64,000 bases of DNA from Monoplex corrugatus. Its lineage: Eukaryota; Mollusca; Gastropoda; Littorinimorpha; Ranellidae. How positions within the stretch are numbered: the first letter of the stretch is position 1; the number at the start of each line of letters is the position of its first letter. The DNA lies in assembly GCA_030674185.1 (NCBI GenBank), contig JAPXFY010000026.1, positions 39,256,892-39,320,891 of the forward strand, in the 5' to 3' direction. Positions 20,661 to 29,753 of the stretch are shown here, piece by piece. Below the pieces are notes generated by a model that did no database searches, was not told where the DNA came from, and saw only the letters and a program-made list of their open reading frames with translations. Made by a program: the position numbers and the translations under genes.

Positions 20661-20744
20661 GCAAATAACATTATGAGCAGTAAGTAAACTAAATAAGTAC
20701 TGGCTGCTGCTACTACTACTATTACTACTGTAACTCATCATCAA

Positions 20745-21275
20745 GCGCCCTGCAACATGGCGTTGGCGATCATGGCCTCCATATGCATCTATCCCTTGTT
20801 GACTCAAGCACATCTTCCACCCTCTCTGTCCTCAGCCACTCTGCAAGTCCGTCCATTATTTTTTCCCTGGGTCTACCTGGTGCTCTCTTTCCCTCCAGCT
20901 TTCCCGTTGTGACGAGGTGCTCCAATTCCCCTTTCCTCATAAGATGGCCTGTAACTGTTGCCTATCTTTTCCTAATCTTCTTTATGAACGATCTTGTGTC
21001 TGCCTCCATCAAGACTGTCTCGTTTTTTGTTTTTTGTTGTTTTTTTCGGCTGTCCATGGAACTCTCAACATTCTAATAAGAAACCACATCTCGGCTGCCT
21101 CAATCTTGTTCTGGCTTACTTGCTGACTGTCCATGCCTCACAATCGTATAACATTATCGGTTCTATATAACATTCGAGAACTCCCTTCCTGATGTTAATT
21201 GATAGGCATTTGTTGGTAAGAATGCTTTTCATCTTCTTGAATGCTGTTTTGGCTTGGCCGATTCTGCTACAACTA
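20745..21275 (-). mobile_element. RTE-like LINE 3' fragment
   Basis: On the minus strand it reads KTAFKKMKSILTNKCLSINI, then RKGVLECYIEPIMLYDCEAW, the segment after the RT in RTE-like LINEs. Toward 20745 come GHLMRKGELEHLVTTGKLEG-like pieces. Several stops are present. It lies between the duplicated exon 2 acceptor and the real one. Confidence 0.65.
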
Positions 21276-21345
21276 CATGTAGTACTAAAAACGACAAAAA
21301 GCTGTTTGTTCGTGTCTCTACCATTGTCTGTGTTTCTCCACACAG

Positions 21346-21511
21346 GAAACGTCCTCACGTTACTGGTGTTACGAAGGATGATTTCCCGCACCTCCACCTT
21401 CCCCCTGTTCTTTATGGCCCTGGCTGTCTCCGATCTGTCCTTGCTGTATGCAGGAACCCTGCGCTATTGGATCGAAACTGTCTTTGGCGTTCCATTCTGG
21501 ACTCGTCTCAG
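21346..21511 (+). CDS. GPCR exon 2: TM1 end, TM2, ECL1
   Basis: The exon follows TTTCTCCACACAG and ends at CTCAG|GTAATT. It continues from phase 1 and yields GNVLTLLVLRRMISRTS (inner TM1 and ICL1), then FFMALAVSDLSLLYAGTLRY. That segment holds the conserved TM2 Asp in AVSD. ECL1 follows with WIETVFGVPFWTRL. The exon ends in phase 2. A ~60-bp copy of its acceptor and preceding pyrimidine tract lies at 20598-20660. The exon shares its intron flank with a decayed LINE at 20745-21275. Confidence 0.9.
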
Positions 21512-22292
21512 GTAATTGGACTTTAGTCTCTTTTTTGTTTATTTCATTTTATCTATTTGTTAATTTAAGTTAATTTAACTTAATGTAATTTAATTTGATT
21601 TAGTTTCGTTTTGGTTTGGTTTGGTTTCGTCTCGTCTCGTCTCGTCTCGTCTCGCCTCGCCTCGTCATATTTTTGTTTTGGTGTATTTTCGTTTCGGTGT
21701 ATTTTCGTTTTGGCGTATTTTCCTTTCGGGGTATTTATTTGTATTTGTTTTTATTTTTATTATTTTTATTTTAATCAATGACTTTATTTATTTATTGATT
21801 GATTTTTCTTCCTGTCCTTTTTTTTTTTATGACAAAGGATGTACCATGTGAAACTGGGTATTCTCCTCCAGAGGAGATGGCGTCGCCTCAGTTTAGCGCC
21901 TCCCATTTGTTTTCTTTCTTTCCTATATGCGTGTATTTCTGTTACATATGAAAGTGGAATTTTTCAATAACGTATGTTTGACAGGGACACCTCCTTTGTT
22001 GCCATAGGTTCCAAACATGTGCGATGCGGGACTTGATTTATCGATAGTTGTCTCACTGAAAGATTGGTACTGGATCACCACTTATGATCCAGTGAGTGGG
22101 CAGGGGGGGGGAGGAGGGGTGGAATGTGGGGGAGGGGGGTTTCCTGTCTGATCTTTATTCGAATCCAGATTCCTGGTGTCCTGGCAGGTGGTTTAACATC
22201 TAGGCCACATTCTTCTCTCTGTCCCTGTCTGCCTCTCTTTCTCTCTCTCTCGCTCTTTCTCTCTCACCTCTCTCTTTCTCTCTCACTCTCCC

Positions 22293-22335
<43 letters not shown>
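21512..22335. other. Receptor intron 2, 5' part: low-complexity sequence
   Basis: TTAATT-rich sequence, a GTCTCGTCTCG pentamer run (21628-21665), a GTATTTTCGTTT repeat (21680-21730), a G-rich patch (22095-22140) and a CT microsatellite (22215-22338). No gene is supported. Confidence 0.6.
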
Positions 22336-22337
<2 letters not shown>

Positions 22338-22338
<1 letters not shown>

Positions 22339-22535
22339 CACGGCGGACTCCTTCAAGAACCTCTTCCGAGATGTCCCTCCTGATGAAAGTTTTCCCAGAG
22401 TATCAATGAGATCAATATATTTCACCTGATGTGATTTTATGTCTGAGCATGTTTTCTTGTAACTGCATTCTAGACTTGCAGGGTTAACGGTGAGGATGGT
22501 TTTTAACTGTTGTCTTTTGTCTTGACCAGCAGACT
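22338..22535 (+). mobile_element. I/Nimb-like LINE 3' fragment (plus orientation)
   Basis: CACGGCGGACTCCTTCAAGA, CCGAGATGTCCCTCCTGATG, TTCACCTGATGTGATTTTAT and GGTTTTTAACTGTTGTC match the family's C-terminal end and 3' UTR. It abuts an inverted copy. Confidence 0.7.
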
Positions 22536-22735
22536 ACTAGAGCCATATCAGGGCTAACACCACGTCAAAAACGACAACCCGGTTAAGATAAAAGACAACA
22601 TTGAAAACCATGCTCACCATTAACCTTGCAAATCTAAAATGCAATTACAAGAAAACAGCCGTAAAAAAAATCATATCAGGCGAAGTCTATTGATCTCTTG
22701 TGAAAACTGGAAAATTGCTTCAGGAGGAAGAGGTG
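22536..22735 (-). mobile_element. I/Nimb-like LINE 3' fragment (inverted partner)
   Basis: The reverse complement contains the same blocks in opposite order: GACTACTAGAGCCATATCAG, AAAACGACAACCCGGTTAAG, AAAACCATGCTCACC and TTGATCTCTTGTGAAAACTG. With the adjacent copy it forms an inverted pair. Confidence 0.7.
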
Positions 22736-22814
22736 TAAAATGCATCTGAAATTGTCCATTTAGTGCGATGAAAATACTGTTGAGCAAACTCCAGTGTTAA
22801 AATCTCCCCACGAA

Positions 22815-23193
22815 ACGTACATCCCCCCCCCCCCCCAGATCCTGTGCAAAGAGTTAAACGTACATCCCCACCCCGATCCTGTGCAAAGTGTTAAACGTAC
22901 ATTTTTCTTCCAGATCCTGTGCAAAGTGTATAACGTACATTTCCCCCCCAGATCCTGTGCAAAGTGTTAAACGTACACCCATCCCTCCCCCCCGATCATG
23001 TACAAAGTGTTAAACGTACATTTCCCCTCCAGATCCTGTGCAAAGTGTTAAACGTAAGCCCCCCCACCCCCCCGATCCTGTGCAAAGTGTTAAACGTACA
23101 TTTTTCCCTCCAGATCCTGTGCAAAGTGTTAAACGTACACCCCCCCCCCCCCCGATCCTGTGCAAAGTGTTAAACGTACATCCCCCCCTCCAG
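22815..23193 (+). repeat. Exon 3-acceptor minisatellite, left block (~9 units)
   Basis: Each ~39-bp unit is a C-rich tract, CAG or CCG, then ATCCTGTGCAAAGTGTTAAA and CGTACAT. The same order (pyrimidines, CAG, ATCCTGTGCAAAGTG, TTTAATTGGTACAT) forms the acceptor and first bases of receptor exon 3. The block is interrupted at 23194 by a LINE and continues at 23829. Confidence 0.9.
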
Positions 23194-23828
23194 AAAAAAG
23201 CTGACCACATATCTCCTCTCCTGGCACAACTTCACTGGCTCCCTGTATCAAAGCGCATACAGTACAAACTAGACACCATGTGCTACAAAAGCCTCAATAA
23301 CGCAGCCCCCGAATACCTGTCAAGCCTACTTGAGATCTATCTTCCCTCACGTACCCTCCGCTCTGCCTCCGATCCTCTGACTTTTCGTTTTCCACGCACT
23401 AAGCTCAATACCAGGTCCACGAGCCTTCTCTGTTTCTGGTCCACCTCCTGAACAAACTTCCTCTCTCAGTCCGTCAGCAACCTACTTTTGTCTCCTTCAA
23501 GTCCGCTCTCAAAACTCACCTTTCTCCTCCGCATAAAATCCTAACCCCCCTCTGCAGCCTGTCTCCGCTCGGAGGAATCACATGGTTATAATATATAATT
23601 GTATATGCTATGCTCTCTATAAATTTTCCATTGCTTTTTCTTGCTTTATTGCTTTTATTCTTTCTCCCCATTATAGCCATGCGTGTGTGTGTGTGTTATG
23701 TGGTGTTGTGTGTGTGCGTGCTGCGTGTTCGTGCTGCTTGCGTGTGTGTCTGCTTCAGCCTGTAGATTTGATTTTATCAAGATTTTGCGCTATATAAATT
23801 ATTGTAATTATTATTAATTATTATTATT
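23194..23828 (+). mobile_element. CR1/L2-like LINE 3' fragment inside the minisatellite
   Basis: It translates to DHISPLLAQLHWLPVSKRIQ, YKLDTMCYKSLNNAAPEYLS and SLLEIYLPSRTLRSASDP, the C-terminal segment after the RT in CR1/L2-type LINEs. A TG-rich patch lies at 23685-23750. The 3' end is CGCTATATAAATTATTGTAA with ATTATT repeats. A related copy is on the minus strand at 37020-37757. Confidence 0.75.
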
Positions 23829-25208
23829 CCAGATCATGTGCAAAGTGTTAAATGTACATTTTCCCCTCCAGATCCTGTGCAAAGTGTTAAACGTACATTT
23901 TCCCCTCCAGATCCTGTGCAAAGTGTTAAACGTACACCGCCCCCCCCCCCCCCCGATCCTGTGCAAAGTGTTAAACGTACACCCCCCCCCCCCAGATCAT
24001 GTGCTAAGTGTTAAATGTACATTTTCCCCTCCAGATCCTGTGCAAAGTGTTAAACGTACATTCCCCCCCCCCCGATCCTGTGCAAAGTGTTAAACGTACA
24101 CCCCCCCCCCCCCCAGATCATGTGCTAAGTGTTAAATGTACATTTTCCCCTCCAGATCCTATGCAAAGTGTTAAACGTACATTCCCCCCCCCCCCCCCCG
24201 ATCCTGTGCAAAGTGTTAAACGTACATCCCCCCAGATCCTGTGCAATGTGTTAAACGTACATTTTCCCCTCCAGATCCTGTGCAAAGTGTTAAACGTACC
24301 CCCCCCCCCCCCCAGATCATGTGCAAAGTGTTAAATGTACATTTTTCCCTCCAGATCCTGTGCAAAGTGTTAAACGTACACACACACACACACACCCCCC
24401 AGATCATGTGCAAAGTGTTAAATGTACACTCCCCAGATCCTGTGCAAAGTGTTAAACGTACACCCCCCCCCCCCCCAGATCATGTGCAATGTGTTAAACG
24501 TACATTTTCCCCTCCAGATCCTGTGCAAAGTGTTAAACCTACATTCCCCCAGATCCTGTGCAAAGTGTTAAACGTAACCCTCCCCCCCCCCCCCAGATCA
24601 TGTGCAGTGTGTTAAACGTACATTTTTCCCCTCCAGATCCTGTGCAAAGTGTTAAGCATACATTGCTCCCCCCCCCCCCCCCGATCCTGTGCAAAGTGTA
24701 AACGTACCCCCCCCACCCCCTATCCTGTGCAAAGTGTTAAACGTACATTTTCGCCCCCAGATCCTGTGCAAAGTGTTAAACATACATTCCCCCCTCCCCG
24801 ATCCTGTGCAAAGTGTTAAACGTACATCCCCCCCCCCCCCGATTTTGTGCGAAGTGTTAAACGTACATCTCGCACCCCCCCCCCCCCTCAGATCCTGTGC
24901 AAAGTGTTAAACGTAGATTTCCTCCCAGATCCTGTGCAAAATATTAAACGTACATCCCCCCAGATCCTGTGCAAAGTGTTAAACACACATTCCCCCCCCC
25001 CCCCCCATGATCCTGTGTAAAGTATTAAACGTACAAACCCCCCCCCCCCCAAGATCCTGTGCAAAGTGTTAAACGTACATTTTCCCCCCAAATCCTGTGC
25101 AAAGTGTTAAACGTACATTTTGCCCTCCAGATCCTGTGCAAAGTGTTAAACGTACATTTTGCCCTCCAGATCCTGTGCAACGTGTTAAACGTATATTTCT
25201 CTCCCCAG
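23829..25208 (+). repeat. Exon 3-acceptor minisatellite, right block (~35 units)
   Basis: Continues the 39-bp array directly into exon 3. Two unit types alternate in places: AGATCCTGTGCAAAG and AGATCATGTGCAAAG. C-tract length varies from about 4 to 18, so most units are not in frame with each other. The last four are, and give QILCKVLNVHFAL-like repeats in the receptor frame. Units with CCAG keep an AG dinucleotide at the acceptor-like position; units with CCCG have lost it. Confidence 0.92.
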
Positions 25209-25319
25209 ATCCTGTGCAAAGTGTTTAATTGGTACATGCAATTCGCGGCCACGTTGTCAGCCTGGTTGGTATCGGTCATGACGGTCCAGCGGGCTGTCAG
25301 TGTTGTCTGGCCACACAAG
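25209..25319 (+). CDS. GPCR exon 3: TM3
   Basis: The exon starts after TTTCTCTCCCCAG and ends at CACAAG|GTAAGG, giving 37 codons in phase 0. It reads ILCKVFNWYMQFAATLSAWL, then VSVMTVQRAVSVVWPHK. The Cys near the start is the TM3 cysteine that bonds with ECL2. VQRAV stands where E/DRY is found in classical receptors; in this type of receptor the Asp/Tyr are often replaced. Exon 2 ends in phase 2, so one base is missing for a continuous frame, and using the next AG would not fix it. The 5' ~30 bp of this exon with its acceptor resemble the unit of the tandem array directly upstream. The same frame stays open back to 25059 through that array, so the true acceptor could lie in an earlier unit. 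Confidence 0.85.
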
Positions 25320-25324
25320 GTAAG

Positions 25325-25520
25325 GGATGGAGAGAGAGGGACAGGGAGAGAGGGGGGAGAGAGGGAGGGAGGAGACGGGAGGGGAGAGAGAGGGAGAAGA
25401 GAGTGAGGAGAGAGAGAAGAGATGAGACACAGAAGAGAGAGAGGAGAGAAAGAGAGAGGAGAAAGAAAGAGAGGAGAGAGAAAGAGAGGAGAAAGAGAGG
25501 AGAGAGAGAGAGGGAGTGAA
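25325..25520. repeat. GA-rich simple sequence in intron 3
   Basis: GAGAGAGG and GAGGAGAAAGA runs fill more than half of the 343-bp intron between exons 3 and 4. Confidence 0.9.
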
Positions 25521-25662
25521 ATCGTTTGCAAATCATGTGCAGAACAGTAGTTCAAGAATAAGTTTGTTTTTGTAAAGATATGGAGACGGACCAACTTACC
25601 AAACCATGATAATACCACCTTGTGTGACTAATTCATTCCATTCATTGACCGTGTGATTGAAG

Positions 25663-25799
25663 GTACGAGCTTTCTGCACTAAACGCCAGGCTTACGTGAC
25701 CATTGCACTGGTGACGCTGACGATATTTTTGTTTACCTGTAATCTGCTTTATGCTTTCGATATCGATCCAGAATCTGGTGATTGTTACTTCATTAAGAG
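25663..25799 (+). CDS. GPCR exon 4: ICL2, TM4, first part of ECL2
   Basis: It begins after GTGATTGAAG at 25663 and ends at AAGAG|GTAAGT, with 45 codons plus two bases. The 343-bp intron 3 before it is the only short intron of the gene. The product reads VRAFCTKRQAYVTIALVTL, TIFLFTCNLLYAF (TM4), then DIDPESGDCYFIK, whose Cys is the ECL2 partner of the TM3 cysteine. The usual TM4 Trp is absent. The donor GTAAGTCGGTG is the first unit of a 37-bp tandem array that fills the start of intron 4. Confidence 0.9.
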
Positions 25800-26108
25800 G
25801 TAAGTCGGTGTATATTTCTCGTTATTTTCGTATAGGTAAGTCGGTGGATGTCTCTGGTTTCATTTCGTATCGGTAAGTCGGTGGATGTCTCTGGTTTCAT
25901 TTCGTATAGGTAAGTCGATGTATATTTCTCGTTTCATTTCGTATAGGTAAGTCGGTGGATGTCTCTGTTTCATTTCGTATAGGTAAGTCGTTGTATATTT
26001 CTCGTTTCATTTCGTATAGGTAAGTCGGTGGATGTCTCTGGTTTCATTTCGTATAGGTAAGTCGGTGGATGTCTCTGGTTTCATTTCGTATAGGTAAGTC
26101 GGTGGATG
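25800..26108 (+). repeat. Exon 4-donor minisatellite, left block (~9 units)
   Basis: The 37-bp units begin GTAAGTCGGTG and end TTTCATTTCGTATAG, so every junction reads TATAG|GTAAGT, a good donor match. The first unit is the real exon 4 donor. The array is cut at 26108 by the Gypsy insertion and continues at 35639. Confidence 0.92.
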
Positions 26109-26747
26109 TGTTGTACTACATCCTTTCAAAAAAACGAACCACTCAATCAGTATGCTTTTCTTCTTAATCTACCACCATATCTTTTTAAAACGTGCCTCAA
26201 AACGGCGTGGTGGCAGAACTTTATTTCTTTTTAACACATGACAAACTTCATAATCTGAAACTAATTGTCCCCCAGCACTAACTGCCAAAGGAAAAACCCG
26301 CGTTGTGTTCTTCTTAGGGTGCCTCCTTAGGGTGTCCTCTCATGGGTCGGAGGCCCTTTCTTTTATACACTTCCCTCGCATCAAATAATGCAAAATAATG
26401 CAAATTTTATGCTGGCCATAAAAACTGGAACTGACCAAGCGTGAATCCTTTAAAGGGATGTCCACCTTTTTACAATATCTAGGATAAACTAACCATTCAG
26501 TTCTCTTACTAGCTGGGCAGCCGATTATGGTCGTGTGACTGCCCCTTTTAGTTTACTGAATATGTAATGAACAGTGACAGACCGTGTATGTCCATCACCA
26601 GTAACTTCTAAAGAGCTACTCGCCCTGGGCAGTCACGGTTTGACCTCTCCGACCACTTAGAGTGACTTTTCCTGATACTATCACTCACTAGTGTACCTGG
26701 CCCCTATTTCCATAGGGCCATAGGGCAACACCTATTGAAGTGTAACA
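26109..26747 (-). repeat. Gypsy LTR (3' LTR of the element)
   Basis: 639-bp copy; TG...CA ends, flanked by GATG at 26105-26108. It differs from the other LTR by a handful of substitutions and three single-base indels. Confidence 0.9.
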
Positions 26748-26989
26748 CTCGCCCCTTTCTAACAAACAAAAATATAATTACACATTATATTTTTGTATGT
26801 ATGTAAATCGTATGGGAGATGGAATGTCGCAGTGAGTGAGGAAAATAATCAATTACACAAGTATTATTAATTTCATTGCTCTGGGTCTATCCCTTTACCA
26901 GAGACAGTGCGACATAACGTCATCCCAACGGTGCCTTAAGGCAAATTCAGTCAATTAGTAACATACATGATCATTACTTGTTAAAATGT

Positions 26990-27590
26990 ATAATTTGTAG
27001 ACAACAAACATATTCCCAACACCACTTGATGTAATACATAAGTTCCAAGTCAATCAATCAGTAATATACATGATGATTACTTGCAAAATTTGTAGACAAC
27101 AAACATATTCCCAACACCACTTGATGTAATACATAAGTTCCAAGTCAATCAATCAGTAATATACATGATGATTACTTGCAAAATTTGTAGACAGCAAACA
27201 TAACACCACTTGATGTAATACATAAGTTCCAAGTCAATCAATCAGTAATATACATGATGATTATTTGCAAAATTTGTAGACAGCAAACATAACACCACTT
27301 GATGTAATACATAAGTCCCAAGTCAATCAATCAGTAATATACATGATTACTTGCAAAATTTGTAGACAACAAACATAACACCACTTGATGTAATACATAA
27401 GTTCCAAGTCAATCAATCAGTAATATACATGATGATTACTTGCAAAATTTGTAGACAACAAACATAACACCACTTGATGTAATACATAAGTTCCAAGTCA
27501 ATCAATCAGTAATATACATGATGATTACTTGCAAAATTTGTAGACAACAAACATAACACCACTTGATGTGCTACATAAGTCCCAAGTGCA
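26990..27590. repeat. ~85-bp tandem repeats in the Gypsy 3' region
   Basis: About seven copies of a unit containing CAATCAATCAGTAATATACA, TGATGATTACTTGCAAAATT, TGTAGACAACAAACATA and CACCACTTGATGTAATACAT. They lie between the envelope frame and the 3' LTR. Confidence 0.9.
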
Positions 27591-27629
27591 CTTCTCCATC
27601 ACCAAACGTGATGCGACGTCTCAACGGCT

Positions 27630-29659
27630 TCACTGCCCCAGGGACGGGTAAAACTTCACCCGTGACTCGTCCATGAACGTAACACCCTCCGGCGCAGGGG
27701 TAGTCCCCCTGTCGGCGTCAGTCGCGCCAGTCGAACCGTCAACCGCCGGAAGAACCGTGGGATGGAGGGTCTCCTGCCTGCTTCTCCAGAACCCTGCGAT
27801 TGGACTAGTCAGAAGGGCTTTACTTCCAAACATTCTAACACGTATATACAACACGACTCCAGCGATAGCTATCGCCACTATATTGCAATTAAAATATATA
27901 CCCAGATGGGCCAACCAGTCCTTTCTTTTGGTATGGCCTTTAGCTGTCGAAGTTGTGAAATCAGTGGACCCATTCTAATTTCCTTCAGATCCTTAAGCTG
28001 TTTTGGCAGTTTGACAGGACCCAACTCGGTTAAAATTTGATTAACTGGTTTCCACAGTGAAACATTTGACAAAGCATACTTTGTCAGCCAGGCTAGGTGG
28101 AACTCGTTAACAGCAAAGACATTTTCTTGTTGATAGTAGGGTGTTAACGTTATAGAATCACTGGCCCCTGTACACGTCATACCTAGTGTTATTACACTTA
28201 GCGGTGGTTTAACTTCCATAGGTCTGACTGCTTGGTCGTGACACAAAACATTAAGCGTAATGAGTTTAAGGGTGCTAATAACCCACATTCCATTGGAAAG
28301 ATATTCAGCTCGGGGTAATGCAGTGTTTAACTGTACCTTAGTCTGACATTGCTGTTTAACGGCTACCGAATCATTCTTGAACAAAGCAAGGATGCAGAAT
28401 TTATTTGAATACATAGGATATAATGGACTACGAACTGCACAAAATCTTATTAGAGGTTTTGAGCATGCTTGCATTTCATCTTCTTCGAGCAAAACAAATT
28501 TCGTTCTCTGCTTGTTGACTGTAATAGCCTTGGATTCAATTTCATAAGTGGCAGTCATGGATAAACCCCACTCAGACGTACCAATGGATGGTAAAGGTAA
28601 GTTATGAACTCGAAACACTTCGAATTCTTCCCTAGAGTCTAATAGAGGAATAGGAACTACAACCAGAATCTGGTTTGCTTCCAGAAAAGTTGTACACCTT
28701 AAGTACTGGTAGAAGCTCCATAGGTTTGCATCTGGATCGCCTGTTAGCTTCAAAGGAGATTGAATATGGTTTTGAATCTCAAGTAGTAGTTTCCTGAGGT
28801 TCCGAGGTGTAATTGTACTGGGAGCCAAGCGCCCCAAGGACAGCATGTTCAGTTGTAGCTGGAGATGCTCCATGTATACAATCACCCGACTAATCATTGA
28901 CCTAATTTCGGCCACCACAATGTCTACTTGAGTATATGCTGAAACAAAATTACTTAGTTCTCGAATTTCTCTCACTAATTCGTCGCTCACAGAACGCAAG
29001 TGTTCGTCTACCTGTTGTAATCCCTCCACTAGTTCATTTATTGTTTGCCGGTTTTCAGCAATCCTAACACGTGATGCGTTAATAATAGTGAGGCTCTCTT
29101 GACTACATGCGAGATCTCTAATTGATTGTCTGCCAGCCTCCGAACATTATTCTTGATATCCCTTAAATCTAAGTCCGACACTGTCCCGAAGAGAAAATGC
29201 AGTGCATTCCCTACAAATGGCAACAATGACCTTTTTGATCGTTCATTACCCCCCTGCAGTGTTCGATATTCGGCAAACTGGTCTAGCAACCCATCATGTG
29301 TCCCGCATCAATTTAAGATCTTCGTTGAGTCGTGCAAAGTTTTTTGAATACTGTTGGCCCTTGGTGAGATAGTGTTGTACTATTTCCCAAGATATGCCCA
29401 TGGCGTTTTTTATGTTCTCCGACAGCTGATCCATCGCCCTGACATACGGATCAAGATCAATGACAAATGTGACAATCCATCTTGACCTGGTGGTTGTAAT
29501 CTCATTGACCTTCTCAAACACCACATTATGAGAACCTAAATTGCCCTTGACCAGTCCAACGCACAACAGTAGCAACACTGCTGTAGACCTCATTTTTCCC
29601 TCCTGCAACATAATTTCCCACGCATGACATATAGACTCCTGACATCCATATGTCAACAT
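27630..29659 (-). pseudogene. Envelope-type glycoprotein remnant of the Gypsy element
   Basis: Read on the minus strand in four overlapping frames, the region shows parts of a class I-like surface glycoprotein. It has a hydrophobic leader (about 29590-29540), a basic cleavage-type site RSKR near 29225 followed by a hydrophobic stretch and a FGT motif, a helical middle part, and a membrane anchor near 27900-27840. This arrangement is that of the baculovirus F-like envelope family carried by insect Gypsy elements. The reading frame is broken near 29290, 29035 and 27890, so no full-length product is possible. Family assignment rests on layout and the cleavage/fusion-like motif, not on a search. 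Confidence 0.7.
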
Positions 29660-29753
29660 AAGTTCCGCATAGTGCTAGCTATGCAATCGGCGCAATTTGC
29701 ACCACCCAATCCCTCACCCAATCAGTGAAAGGATTTTCTTATAGCGAAGCCTC

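Noticed and set aside
20381..20668. Leu/Tyr-rich 95-codon frame
   Set aside because: Crosses a CTA/CTG triplet repeat; no membrane-protein signature beyond composition.
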